DNA of 64,000 nt from Imperialibacter sp964351395 (GCA_964351395.1 CAYGOF010000005.1:268615-332614); one strand, 5' to 3'; positions 7,333-16,161 are shown, numbered from the stretch's first letter. Notes: generated by a model not told the origin, from the sequence alone. Program-made: numbers and translations.

Positions 7333-7363
7333 CAAATTTAGTATTACTATCGTTAATAGCAAA
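7333..7363 (-). promoter_or_regulatory. Promoter with inverted-repeat operator, shared with the Pol IV cassette
   Basis: On the minus strand TTTG (7363-7360) is followed after exactly 19 bases by TAAATTTG (7340-7333). The 17 bases CTATCAAATTTAGTATT (plus strand 7329-7345) match 56502-56518 except at one position and lie the same 15 bases from the ATG. Inverted repeats TAGTA-N-TACTA (7339-7349) and TAGTA-NN-TACTA (7320-7331) overlap or flank the -7 box and could be operators. Confidence 0.6.
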
Positions 7364-7572
7364 ATATGTTAGCAATTTTTACTACAATATTTAGCCTTTC
7401 AGCTTTTGGTACTCATGAAAATTGGGGCAAGTGCTTGAAAATCTGCTTCTAAGCCATGCAATGAGTTGTTTTGAAATAGCACACAAAACGTAGACATGAC
7501 AGGTTTTGAATTTCCAAAATCGACGCTGAAGTTTGTTTGAGTTTTGTCTATTGACATTTGGTGCTTTCGGTA

Positions 7573-7905
7573 CTACCCTAGTTCCTTCATCGGATCCCAA
7601 AACACCTTTTCAAAGTCAACAATCTTATCAGCTTCTATTTTAATGCCCTCTGCCTCTAAAAGCTCTTGCATAGTCGATCCACCAAAATGGTGTTTGCCCG
7701 AAAGCATCCCTACCCTGTTTACCACCCGATGGGCGGGCACATCGTCGGGCATAGAAGCACTATTGACCGCCCAGCCTACCATGCGTGAGCTGCCCTTTGT
7801 GCCAAGATAGTTGGCAATAGCGCCGTAGCTGGTAGCGCGGCCCTTAGGAATAAGGCGGGCCACTTCGTATACATCCTGAAAAAACGACGTCTTGTCTGCT
7901 GGCAT
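7573..7905 (-). CDS. Alkyltransferase-like protein (ATL, MGMT family lacking the acceptor cysteine)
   Basis: The 110-residue product is the small DNA-binding domain of O6-alkylguanine-DNA alkyltransferases: FFQDVYEVARLIPKGRATSYGAIANYLG at the start and the active-site region DVPAHRVVNRVGMLSG. The usual PCHRV is PAHRV here, so the alkyl-accepting cysteine is replaced by alanine. This is the hallmark of ATLs, which bind O6-alkylguanine without repairing it and hand the lesion to nucleotide excision repair. The ATG at 7905 gives the normal family length; longer upstream extension would run into the divergent SDR gene. It lies downstream of the SDR promoter region and near the 2H-like gene. Confidence 0.88.
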   Translation of the reverse strand: MPADKTSFFQDVYEVARLIPKGRATSYGAIANYLGTKGSSRMVGWAVNSASMPDDVPAHRVVNRVGMLSGKHHFGGSTMQELLEAEGIKIEADKIVDFEKVFWDPMKELG

Positions 7906-7965
7906 TGGAGGTTCAAAAATTACATCTTGCAATATCTTATTTTGAAAAAGCAAATTAGAGTGGAT

Positions 7966-8649
7966 ATGCAAAAAGTTGCGTTGATCACCGGGGCTACTGG
8001 CAACCTGGGAAGTGCTGTTGTAAAAGAATTTATGGCCCAGGCTTATCAGGTAGTTGGCACCGCTACTCCGGGGCATTTGCCAAAAGATAAAACGTCAGCA
8101 GACTTTATTGAGGCAGATTTAGGTAACGAAGAGCAAGCAGCTAAAGCAATAGATCTGGTAGTCAGAAAATACGGGCGATTGGATGCTGTCATCATGCTGG
8201 TCGGCGGATTTGCCATGGGCAATGTGGAAAACACCGGGAAGGCGGATTTGGAAAAAATGATTCACCTTAATTTTTATACAGCCTACTTAACAGCAAAACC
8301 TGCTTTCGAGGCCATGTCAAAAAATGGTGGTGGAAAGTTGGTCTTTGTTGGAGCCCGTCCCGCCATCCAGGCATCGGCAGCAAAGGAAACGCTGCCCTAT
8401 GCCCTTTCAAAATCTCTGCTTTTTAATTTGTCGGATATTCTTAATGAGTCTGGAAAAGACAAACATATCACATCCAGTATCGTGGTGCCCAGCATTATCG
8501 ACACCCCACCAAACAGAGAAAACATGCCAGATGCTGATTTCGACAAATGGGTAAAACCAGAGAAAATCGCTAAAACCATCGCTTTTATTTGTTCTGACGA
8601 CGGAAGTGCATTGAGAAAAGGCGTTTACAAGGTATATGGCGATAGTTGA
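7966..8649 (+). CDS. Short-chain dehydrogenase/reductase (SDR) family oxidoreductase
   Basis: A classical SDR of 227 residues: the cofactor loop is LITGATGNLGSAVV near residues 6-19 (TGxxxxxG pattern), and the active-site block ends in YALSKSLLFN (YxxxK). The substrate is not identifiable. The ATG at 7966 fits the conserved start; the earlier start at 7927 would add an unconserved tail into the region divergent from the ATL gene. It is followed by the bacillithiol reductase-like gene after 56 bases and could be co-transcribed with it. Confidence 0.85.
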   Translation: MQKVALITGATGNLGSAVVKEFMAQAYQVVGTATPGHLPKDKTSADFIEADLGNEEQAAKAIDLVVRKYGRLDAVIMLVGGFAMGNVENTGKADLEKMIHLNFYTAYLTAKPAFEAMSKNGGGKLVFVGARPAIQASAAKETLPYALSKSLLFNLSDILNESGKDKHITSSIVVPSIIDTPPNRENMPDADFDKWVKPEKIAKTIAFICSDDGSALRKGVYKVYGDS

Positions 8650-8705
8650 TGAAATGAACCAAGCCCCCGTTTCGTGGGTTGGAATAAGACTGAGTTAAAA
8701 GTTTA

Positions 8706-9668
8706 ATGATGTTAGATGTATTTGTAATTGGCGCAGGCCCCATTGGTCTGGCGTGTGGAATAGAAGCGAAGAAGAAAGGCTTGAAATATGTAATTGTGGA
8801 CAAAGGTTGTCTTGTCAATTCCATTTACAACTACCCAGCTAATATGACGTTTTTCTCTACTTCTGATAAGTTGGAGATTGGTGGGGTTCCCTTCATTTCC
8901 CATAACCCCAAGCCTACCCGGCCAGAGGCCCTTGAGTATTATCGGCGGGTAACAAGCTCCTGGGAGCTGGATGTCAGGCTTTATGAGTCGGTGAATAGTG
9001 TAGAAAAAAAGAGTGAGACCTTTGTCATAACCACGTCTAAAGCCACCTTCGAGGCAAAAAATGTAATTCTTGCTACGGGTTTTTACGACCTGCCCTATTT
9101 GCTCAATGTTTGGGGAGAGGATTTACCCAAGGTAAGGCACTACTACACGGAAGCCCATCCCTATTTTGGCATGAAGGTCGCAGTGATTGGGGCGGCCAAC
9201 TCAGGGGTTGATGTGGCCCTCGAAACCTATAGAAAAGGCGCTAAAGAGGTCACGATGATCATTCGAGACGACGTCATTGGAGACAGGGTGAAATACTGGG
9301 TAAAACCTGATATTGAAAATAGAATCAAAGAGGGCTCCATCAAAGCCTATTTTAACTCACAGGTGTCCGCTATTCGGGAAAGGGAAATTGATATTATTAC
9401 GCCTGAAGGCAAAAAAACCCTTGAAAACGACTTTGTGCTTGCCATGACTGGCTACCAGCCAAGTTTTGCCTTTCTGAAAAGCATGAACATAGAAATTGGG
9501 ACTGACGAATTTCTTACGCCAGTCCATGACCCAGACACCATGGAAACCAACGTGCCGGGGATTTACCTCGCAGGCGTGATATGTGGTGGGTTAAAAACCA
9601 ACAAATGGTTCATTGAGAATTCCAGGGTACATGCAGAAGTGATTATGGAGGAGATTGGGAAGAAGTAG
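8706..9668 (+). CDS. ypdA: YpdA-type bacillithiol disulfide reductase
   Basis: A 320-residue FAD/NADPH flavoprotein with two Rossmann motifs: VIGAGPIGLACGIEA near the N-terminus for FAD and VIGAANSGVDVALETYRKGA near residue 160 for NADPH. The IYNYPANMTFFSTSDKLEIG segment is typical of YpdA, which recycles oxidised bacillithiol in Firmicutes and Bacteroidota; there is no CxxC redox pair of the thioredoxin reductase type. The adjacent BstA-like gene strengthens the bacillithiol assignment. Two in-frame ATGs at 8706 and 8709 are equally plausible starts. Confidence 0.87.
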   Translation: MMLDVFVIGAGPIGLACGIEAKKKGLKYVIVDKGCLVNSIYNYPANMTFFSTSDKLEIGGVPFISHNPKPTRPEALEYYRRVTSSWELDVRLYESVNSVEKKSETFVITTSKATFEAKNVILATGFYDLPYLLNVWGEDLPKVRHYYTEAHPYFGMKVAVIGAANSGVDVALETYRKGAKEVTMIIRDDVIGDRVKYWVKPDIENRIKEGSIKAYFNSQVSAIREREIDIITPEGKKTLENDFVLAMTGYQPSFAFLKSMNIEIGTDEFLTPVHDPDTMETNVPGIYLAGVICGGLKTNKWFIENSRVHAEVIMEEIGKK

Positions 9669-9742
9669 GGTGTTTTGGGGGCAATATCTAATTAAGCTAA
9701 GCTGTTTATTGCTACCTTCAGTTATTAATTTTTTATTATCCC

Positions 9743-10279
9743 ATGGAAAACCTCGAAACCCTCAAATACCCCATTGGCAATTTCCAGCGGCCAAAAGATA
9801 CTTCAGCTCCAACACGCCGTGAATGGATCGAGGAAATTGCCAACCTGCCTTCCCACCTACGGGCTGCGGTCGTCGGTATGTCGGAATCCCAATTGGCGAC
9901 GCCTTATAGGCCCGACGGGTGGACAGTCCGTCAGGTGGTGCATCACCTGCCCGACAGCCACATGAACTCCTATATCCGATTTCGTCTGGCACTCACGGAA
10001 GATAACCCCACCATTAGACCCTATGAAGAGCAACTCTGGGCTGAGCTGCCCGATGCTGCTCATGGCGATATTGACCTGTCCCTGGACTTGCTGGAAATGT
10101 TGCATAAAAGATGGGTGGTATTGTTGAAGGCGATGTCAGACACTGATTACCAAAAGACTTTTATTCACCCGGCTACAGGCGCGACTTCCAACCTGGGTAC
10201 TGTGCTGGCGATGTATGCCTGGCATAGCCGTCATCACCTGGCTCACATTACAGAGCTTAAAAAGAGAATGGGTTGGTAA
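9743..10279 (+). CDS. DinB/YfiT-family bacillithiol S-transferase-like protein (BstA-like)
   Basis: The 178-residue protein belongs to the DinB_2/YfiT four-helix metalloenzyme family. The metal-binding histidines appear as VHHLPDSH (around residue 67) and WHSRHHLAH (around residues 160-165). YfiT/BstA enzymes conjugate bacillithiol to electrophiles such as drugs. The start PIGNFQRP is typical of the family. It is separated by 74 bases from the YpdA gene and likely works in the same thiol system. Substrates are unknown. Confidence 0.82.
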   Translation: MENLETLKYPIGNFQRPKDTSAPTRREWIEEIANLPSHLRAAVVGMSESQLATPYRPDGWTVRQVVHHLPDSHMNSYIRFRLALTEDNPTIRPYEEQLWAELPDAAHGDIDLSLDLLEMLHKRWVVLLKAMSDTDYQKTFIHPATGATSNLGTVLAMYAWHSRHHLAHITELKKRMGW

Positions 10280-10305
10280 TAGCATCCCTTAAACGTAAAA
10301 ATGCT

Positions 10306-10884
10306 ATGAAAAGAATCGGCTTATTAGCATTCTTTTGCTTTCCATTTTTGCTTCTGGCACAACCGAGACAGTTTATATTGTTTGACCAGGAGTTTACATA
10401 CACAAAGGAAAACGCAGACAATTCTACACCAAGCCAGTCGCACTACTATGTAAAAGGCGATAGGCTGAATGCATTGCGCCCAACAGACTGGACATCGCCA
10501 GTAGACTATCGAAATGGATCAGTTCATATTCGCATCGAGGTAATGGAGAAACCTAAAGGTGGTTTTCCCACTCAATGGACCCTGTGCTACATCCCCAACA
10601 AAGGCCAGGGCAACGGTTACGGTTGCACCAACACAGGGCTTTACACTGAGGAAGGAGTTTACGAAAGAGACGTACCAATGACGGAGTTTTGGGAAAACGA
10701 ATCGATCGTTTGGAGCGAAGGGATCAAGCAAATGGATCTGGTGATCAAAGATGATAGCGGCGGACAGGGCCACGCTCATAAGCGGGAAGATCATGAGCAC
10801 TTTTTCCCGACCAAAGTAAGGATTACCATGGTACAGGTGGCTGCCGGAGCTTCGTATGACCCTGCCATTTTGCCTGGCAACTAA
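10306..10884 (+). CDS. Secreted protein of unknown function
   Basis: A 192-residue product with a clear signal peptide (MKRIGLLAFFCFPFLLLAQP). I recognise no domain. The mature part is rich in aromatic residues and contains a HAHKREDHEH segment that could bind metal. The ATG at 10306 is chosen because the signal peptide begins there; the earlier start overlaps the BstA-like gene. It follows that gene closely and may share its transcript. Confidence 0.7.
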   Translation: MKRIGLLAFFCFPFLLLAQPRQFILFDQEFTYTKENADNSTPSQSHYYVKGDRLNALRPTDWTSPVDYRNGSVHIRIEVMEKPKGGFPTQWTLCYIPNKGQGNGYGCTNTGLYTEEGVYERDVPMTEFWENESIVWSEGIKQMDLVIKDDSGGQGHAHKREDHEHFFPTKVRITMVQVAAGASYDPAILPGN

Positions 10885-10932
10885 GTATGCAAAATAACTG
10901 AAACCGATTTCATTTCAACCTTGCCTGATCGT

Positions 10933-11394
10933 TCACGCATCGATATTTGATGGCTCAGTCGCCGATTGTTGTTGCCTGTCTTTCCTATGGTTTTCGAACA
11001 TTTCAACCGCTGCTTTCAACAGCCCTATTAAGCCTATGCCAAGCACAATTACTCCGAAAGAGAGCTCTCTGAGTATTTCATTTGTTGAGGCGAAGTAGCC
11101 AAATATCCCGGTCAGCAGAATAAAGAATGTAGAGGTTGAAAGCGCAAAAATGAAAGCTTTTCCTAAGCCTGGGCTTTCCCAAACTTTCTTCGAAAGGTTG
11201 TTCTGTGTCTTTTTTGTGTCTTGCAGAGTTGAGAAGCTTATACTCAAACCCATAAGAATCAAAAGCTTATTGTAGTCTCCCCACACGTTATCAAACCCGA
11301 AAATGATCGGCTTAAGAGCAAAGTACATCGCGGCGATTATCAACGGATATTGGAGGTAGCTTATATAGTGAAAGAATTGTTTAGGAGATGGCAT
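10933..11394 (-). CDS. Small integral membrane protein, unknown function
   Basis: The 153-residue protein has about four hydrophobic segments (around residues 15-30, 43-55, 80-102 and 108-128) and a polar C-terminal tail after FENHRKDRQQQ. No known family is recognised. It stands alone, convergent with the secreted protein gene at 10306. Confidence 0.65.
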   Translation of the reverse strand: MPSPKQFFHYISYLQYPLIIAAMYFALKPIIFGFDNVWGDYNKLLILMGLSISFSTLQDTKKTQNNLSKKVWESPGLGKAFIFALSTSTFFILLTGIFGYFASTNEILRELSFGVIVLGIGLIGLLKAAVEMFENHRKDRQQQSATEPSNIDA

Positions 11395-11619
11395 GCTGCG
11401 TTCAATTAGTTTCGGGAAGATAAATTACAAATTTTTTTGGATGACAGCGGATGGTATCCCTTACCTCAATCCGTGATATATACAACTCATACCTGTTGCT
11501 GTGTAACTACATATGCACTGGCGACTCCTAGTTTTGTTAGAAATCTAACCCCTTCGGGGAGGGGAATGGTCCAGCCAAAAATACACCAAGCTGGTTCACC
11601 AATTATCAAGTATATAAGT

Positions 11620-12288
11620 ATGAAAAATTTAAGCAGAAGCGTTGTATTCATTTTATGCGTGACTTTTATTTTCTCAGGTTGCGCCGCCAACAAAACCAAA
11701 AAAGGGGCAGCTGTTGGGGCAGTGAGTGGAGGTGCCATGGGGGCTGTTATTGGCAGGGCATCGGGTAATATGGCATTGGGTACCATTATTGGCGCCACAG
11801 TGGGCGGCACAGCCGGGGCATTGATTGGCCATAAAATGGATAAACAGGCTGAGGAATTAAAAAAGACTGTTCCAGATGCTAAAGTTGAAAGAGTTGGAGA
11901 AGGAATTATAGTTGAATTCAGCAGCGATGTGTTGTTCGGCTTCGATAAATCTGACCTTTCATCAAACTCAAAAGCTTCTCTTGAAAAGCTGGTAGAAGTA
12001 CTCAATGTGTATCCTGACACTGACATAGAAGTGCAAGGGCACACGGACAGTAAAGGGTCTCAGTCTTATAATCAAAGCTTATCGGAAAGACGTGCCGGCA
12101 CAACTGCCGACTTTATTAGAAATCATGGCATAGGCTATAGCCGGGTGCGAACCAAAGGATTTGGCGAATCGGTACCTAAGTACAACAACAACACCTCTAG
12201 TGGTCAGGCACAAAACCGCCGGGTTGAATTCCTCATCACAGCCAATGAAAAAATGAAGGCTGATGCCAGCACAAAGAGTTTAAATTAA
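11620..12288 (+). CDS. OmpA-family peptidoglycan-associated lipoprotein with glycine zipper
   Basis: Starts with a lipoprotein signal (FILCVTFIFSGC, lipobox cysteine near residue 20). Residues about 28-70 form a Gly/Ala-rich glycine-zipper membrane segment. Residues about 100-210 are an OmpA/MotB domain with the peptidoglycan-binding block VQGHTDSKGSQSYNQSLSERRA. It probably tethers the outer membrane to the cell wall. The ATG at 11620 is chosen for the signal peptide; the frame stays open upstream but looks non-coding. A porin-like barrel gene follows after 24 bases, so the two are probably one operon. Confidence 0.85.
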   Translation: MKNLSRSVVFILCVTFIFSGCAANKTKKGAAVGAVSGGAMGAVIGRASGNMALGTIIGATVGGTAGALIGHKMDKQAEELKKTVPDAKVERVGEGIIVEFSSDVLFGFDKSDLSSNSKASLEKLVEVLNVYPDTDIEVQGHTDSKGSQSYNQSLSERRAGTTADFIRNHGIGYSRVRTKGFGESVPKYNNNTSSGQAQNRRVEFLITANEKMKADASTKSLN

Positions 12289-12312
12289 TCTCAATAAAGA
12301 AAAGACAACAAA

Positions 12313-12990
12313 ATGAAAGCAAGATATTTCTCAATTATAGTAGCCCTGACCTTTACTTCGGCAGTGGCTATGGCACAAAGCACTGAACCTGGAAAAGGTG
12401 GGGTGGCTGTTCTGGGCGGGATCAATTTCCAAAATTTCAATGGCACAGATTTCAATGGTGACAAGCTTGAAAATGAGCTAATACCAGGCTTTCATGCTGG
12501 GCTCAATGTTCAAATACCCATTGTACCAGAGTTCTATTTTCAACCTGGGCTGCTATTTAGCACAAAAGGCGCAAAAAATGTCACAGGCCAATTGACCAGC
12601 ACCTATAAACTTTCCTATTTGGAATTGCCTTTGAACCTGGTCTACAAAAGTCTGGTAGGCAGCGGCTATATTACTCTTGGCTTTGGGCCCTATGTCGGAT
12701 ATGCAGTGGCAGGTAATGTCACTTACGTGACTGGGTCTGTCGAGGTGAAAGACGATGTTGTATTTACCAGTGAAGTAAACAGTGGTGATCCATTACTTAC
12801 CCCGTATTTCAAAGCCATGGACATTGGCGGTAATCTATTCTTTGGCTACGAAATGGCTGGTGGATTACTCGTCCAGCTGAATACACAGTTAGGAATGGTT
12901 AAAATTAATCCCGACGATATGAGAATCGCCGATAATAAAACCAATGTAAAAAACACAGGCTTTGGCCTCTCCGTTGGGTATCGGTTTTAA
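12313..12990 (+). CDS. Outer-membrane beta-barrel protein (PorT-like / porin family)
   Basis: A 225-residue protein with a signal peptide ending AMAQ and a barrel pattern of alternating strands; the opening GVAVLGGINFQNF and final FGLSVGYRF are typical of the 8-stranded outer-membrane barrels common in Bacteroidota, which end in an aromatic residue. The function is unknown. It follows the OmpA-like lipoprotein closely and precedes a terminator, so the two likely form a bicistronic envelope operon. Confidence 0.8.
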   Translation: MKARYFSIIVALTFTSAVAMAQSTEPGKGGVAVLGGINFQNFNGTDFNGDKLENELIPGFHAGLNVQIPIVPEFYFQPGLLFSTKGAKNVTGQLTSTYKLSYLELPLNLVYKSLVGSGYITLGFGPYVGYAVAGNVTYVTGSVEVKDDVVFTSEVNSGDPLLTPYFKAMDIGGNLFFGYEMAGGLLVQLNTQLGMVKINPDDMRIADNKTNVKNTGFGLSVGYRF

Positions 12991-13018
12991 ATCAAGACTT
13001 TTTGAAGAGGTACAAGAT

Positions 13019-13058
13019 GCCCTTTTGTTCTTTAATCGGAACGAAGGGGCCTTTTTTT
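13019..13058 (+). terminator. Intrinsic terminator of the OmpA/barrel operon
   Basis: GCCCTTTTGTTC and GAACGAAGGGGC form a 12-base stem with two G-T wobbles and an 8-base loop, followed by CTTTTTTT. It lies 29 bases after the stop of the barrel gene. Confidence 0.8.
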
Positions 13059-13179
13059 CGTTGAGCACTTTATCTACTTCCTCCATTCGTGCGCAAGCCA
13101 CCCCGCATGGACTCTATTCTTTAACTCAAAAAGGCTGATATGGTGCTCCAGCTAAGGCTGTGGGCACAAATTCTGCCCT

Positions 13180-14475
13180 TTACTTCTGAGGCGCATCGTG
13201 TACAAGCTGGAGCCCAATGGAAGTCCGGGCCTTAAACCCTGTCCATACTTCTTCGCTGGCATTCACAGGCACATCCAGGAATTTCTTATAGTCAGCTAAG
13301 CCTTTCAAGTGCATGCCCAGGAAGGCCGTTACAAAATGCTGATTGATGTTATTAATCCTGCGCATGTCCCAAACCGAGTCTGCATAGCGTAAATACTCGT
13401 TAATGTTCAGCCCTGGCTGCATCGCTTCCACGGGTGGCGGATTAGGTGCTACATTGTGCCGGGCATCGATATAGGTCAGCAGGTACCTGTCGGAATTAAC
13501 AGCACCGTCATAAATAGCTTTGATGCCCTTCTCATAGCCTGACACGTCGTCCATGCTTCCGGCCACAAACAGTGATGGGGTTTTGATGCCTGCCAGGCCT
13601 TCTGCATCCCACAAGCCACGTTCCATGCCCCAGGGGGCAAAAGCGACAATTACCTTGATCCTCGGGTCGATCGAGGCTTCAAAAGCAGCGTTTCCTCTCA
13701 TTCGAACTTTGAGCGCCTGGCTCCCGCCAGTCATGCCGCCAAATAGCCCTACAGCCTCTGGGCTATAACCACCTCCGGCCACATTCACAGCGCCATAGCC
13801 ACCCATAGAATAGCCTACAAGAGCAGTGTTATCAGTATTGACCAATCCAGAAAGAAAAGAGCTTTTGTCTTTGCTAAGCCTTGCCATTTCATTCAGCACA
13901 AAAAGATCATCCAGCGAGCGATTGAGAAGTGTGCTGGGGAAGCCAGCAGCATCTTTGAATGTCGATTCCATGTGATCGATTGAAACGACTACATAGCCTT
14001 TCGATGCCAGGTTTTCTGTCAGGTAGGTCATTAGCAAGCGCGAGCCAGTATAGCCATGAGAAACAATCACCAGCGGATAAGGACCATCTTTCAGCAAAGG
14101 TGCCGCCTTTCGGGTAGCCCTTCCTGAAAAGGTAAAAGGAATGATCGGCCTATCGGGGTTGCCATTTTGCCCCATTACTTCTTCATAAGTAATCAGGCTC
14201 GTGGGAGCACTGGTAGGAAACCAAACTTCCAGTGTCAATTTTCGATCGTAGCGAGCCAGGCTGTCTTTAGCATAACTCAGTACATCTACCTGATTCTTGT
14301 TGATTACCTCTATAGTTTGAACACCCACCTCATAACTGCCTCTAACCGAGAGCTCCGGGGCATCGGGCAGGGCGTCGCCGTATACAAAAGTTTTTTCAGT
14401 GCTTTGGCCAATGGCCAGTTGGAAAATGCTCGAAACACAAACAAGCAGGAGGGAATAAAGGGTAGAGCGTGTCAT
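13180..14475 (-). CDS. Secreted alpha/beta hydrolase (dienelactone hydrolase / PAF-acetylhydrolase-like)
   Basis: A 431-residue protein with a signal peptide (ends LAIGQ). The fold shows an oxyanion strand PLVIVSHGYTGSR near residue 135, the nucleophile elbow VGYSMGG near residue 220 and a late DARHN histidine region. Its order resembles bacterial dienelactone hydrolase and platelet-activating-factor acetylhydrolase relatives. The substrate is unknown; an ester of lipid or carbohydrate is plausible. It is divergent from a CE15-like esterase gene. Confidence 0.8.
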   Translation of the reverse strand: MTRSTLYSLLLVCVSSIFQLAIGQSTEKTFVYGDALPDAPELSVRGSYEVGVQTIEVINKNQVDVLSYAKDSLARYDRKLTLEVWFPTSAPTSLITYEEVMGQNGNPDRPIIPFTFSGRATRKAAPLLKDGPYPLVIVSHGYTGSRLLMTYLTENLASKGYVVVSIDHMESTFKDAAGFPSTLLNRSLDDLFVLNEMARLSKDKSSFLSGLVNTDNTALVGYSMGGYGAVNVAGGGYSPEAVGLFGGMTGGSQALKVRMRGNAAFEASIDPRIKVIVAFAPWGMERGLWDAEGLAGIKTPSLFVAGSMDDVSGYEKGIKAIYDGAVNSDRYLLTYIDARHNVAPNPPPVEAMQPGLNINEYLRYADSVWDMRRINNINQHFVTAFLGMHLKGLADYKKFLDVPVNASEEVWTGFKARTSIGLQLVHDAPQK

Positions 14476-14742
14476 AAATAGTTGAAGTAGCTAGGGTGTC
14501 AATATAAAGAAAACACTGGACATGAAGGGAAGTTCATGAATTATGAAAGCTAACCTATTGACATATTCCTCTCTTTGATTGACCAGGATATAAAATTGAA
14601 AGATTGATCAAATTCTTTACCTATTCTGGACACCCAATTGTGGTCATAAAACCCCGGCCACAAGCATAAGACGCCACCAAGAGACACATTTGAGTTACTT
14701 GGGCTTTTCTTTGTATCTTTTACCTCGACTAAGAATTACTTG

Positions 14743-15921
14743 ATGAAAAGACTAATCTTTTTAATGGCCTTAACGCTTTTTGCGTTACAAGGCGCAGTTG
14801 CCCAAAACTACGATGAAGCGAAAGTGGGTACCTACACTTTGCCACCACTACTGGTGGACAGCCATGGTAAAACAGTAAAGAATAAGAACCAGTGGGAAAC
14901 ATCAAGAAGAGCGGAGCTGCTGCAACTCTTTGAGGACCATGTATACGGCACGATGCCGAAAGTATTCGACAGTGTCTCGTTTAAAGTCGTAAACGACCAG
15001 CCAGGCCTGATGCAAGGCGCAGCACACCTAAAGGAAACCAATGTGACTATATATAATAAAGGAAAACACGCCACGATACATGTGGTGATGTTTACGCCGC
15101 AGCAAGCGAAAAAAGCAGTCCCTACTTTCCTTCTCATCAACAACCGAAGTCCGAAAAACACTTTGGCGTCACGAGATACCATCACTGGTTTTTGGCCTGC
15201 TGAGCAGGTAATTAAAGTGGGCTATGGCATAGCCGCCTTCCACGTGAGCGATGCAGCACCAGATGATAAAGACCATTATCAGGACGGCTTACTACAGCTA
15301 TTTCCTGACGAGCTTACTAGGGACAACGGCATGAAAGCCATAGGGGCCTGGGCGTTTGCAGCTAGCCGGGTACTGGATTATTTCGAGGAGGAAGACTTGG
15401 TGGATCATCAAAAGGTGATTGTAGTGGGTCACTCCCGTGGAGGAAAAGCCTCGCTGTGGGCTGCAGCGCAAGACCAGCGTTTTGCCATGTGCGTTACGAA
15501 TTGCTCTGGAAACACAGGTGCAGCATTATCAAAACGGAATTTTGGGGAAACCGTGGCGAAAATCAACACCTCCTTCCCACATTGGTTCAATACAAATTAC
15601 AAAAAGTACAACGACAACGAAGCGGCACTTCCTGTTGACCAGCACATGCTGATTGCCTTGACAGCACCACGACCGGTATATGCCACCAATGCCACGGAAG
15701 ACCTTTGGGCCGACCCCACCGGAACCTACCTTGCGTTGCGGAATGCTGAGCCTGTGTTTAATTTGTATAGCGGCCATTCGAACCTGCCTGCTACTCCACC
15801 AATACCAGATAGTCCCATTATTGCCTGGCCGCTGTCGTATCACAACCGCACCGGTATTCATAACCTTACCAACTATGATTGGGAACAGTTTATTCTGTTT
15901 GCTGATCGGTATTTGAAGTGA
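14743..15921 (+). CDS. Secreted glucuronoyl esterase-like protein (CE15 family)
   Basis: The 392-residue protein starts with a signal peptide ending AVAQ. It has the CE15 nucleophile motif VVGHSRGGKASLWAAAQD, an acidic block ATEDLWADPTGTYLA and a histidine block SYHNRTGIHN, the serine, acid and histidine of the catalytic triad. CE15 enzymes cleave ester bonds between glucuronic acid of xylan and lignin alcohols. The ATG at 14743 is preferred over the adjacent in-frame TTG at 14740. A weak promoter-like TATCTTTT lies near 14713. It is not accompanied by SusC/SusD genes. Confidence 0.85.
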   Translation: MKRLIFLMALTLFALQGAVAQNYDEAKVGTYTLPPLLVDSHGKTVKNKNQWETSRRAELLQLFEDHVYGTMPKVFDSVSFKVVNDQPGLMQGAAHLKETNVTIYNKGKHATIHVVMFTPQQAKKAVPTFLLINNRSPKNTLASRDTITGFWPAEQVIKVGYGIAAFHVSDAAPDDKDHYQDGLLQLFPDELTRDNGMKAIGAWAFAASRVLDYFEEEDLVDHQKVIVVGHSRGGKASLWAAAQDQRFAMCVTNCSGNTGAALSKRNFGETVAKINTSFPHWFNTNYKKYNDNEAALPVDQHMLIALTAPRPVYATNATEDLWADPTGTYLALRNAEPVFNLYSGHSNLPATPPIPDSPIIAWPLSYHNRTGIHNLTNYDWEQFILFADRYLK

Positions 15922-15941
15922 TATTTGATATCAGGTAGTTC

Positions 15942-15967
15942 GTGCGGGTGTCTTCACCCACTGGTTT
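15942..15967 (-). repeat. Distant REP-like hairpin
   Basis: GTGCGGGTGTCTTCACCCAC has the same GTGTCTTC centre as the type B repeats near the RAYT gene but with GGGTG/CACCC stems instead of GTGTG/CACAC, a compensated change. The reverse complement ends CGCACGAAC, like the CACGAAAAC tail of type A. It lies just after the CE15-like gene. Confidence 0.5.
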
Positions 15968-16161
15968 CATGAATTCGAAAGAAAGTAAATGAAAAATCCA
16001 TTTTCTATTAAGTTCCGAGGCACCTCCAGCGGATTGCCACATTCACAAAGAGGTTTAGCGAACCAATAATGTTACAATCTGCTCATTCGCAATTACCGGT
16101 TTGTGAAGGGGGCTACAATCAACCTAACTTGTAAGAGAAGACTCGCAAGCAATTTATTGGC

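Noticed and set aside
7315..7362. N-terminal extension of the 2H-like protein from a TTG at 7362
   Set aside because: This stretch is the promoter shared with the paralogue, and the aligned proteins begin at 7314 and 56487.
7391..7600. A 69-codon minus-strand frame between the 2H-like and ATL genes
   Set aside because: It overlaps the end of the ATL gene, has no recognisable motif and no promoter-like signal, and looks like chance.
11437..11619. N-terminal extension of the OmpA-like lipoprotein
   Set aside because: The lipoprotein signal peptide begins at the ATG at 11620, and the upstream frame is non-coding in character.
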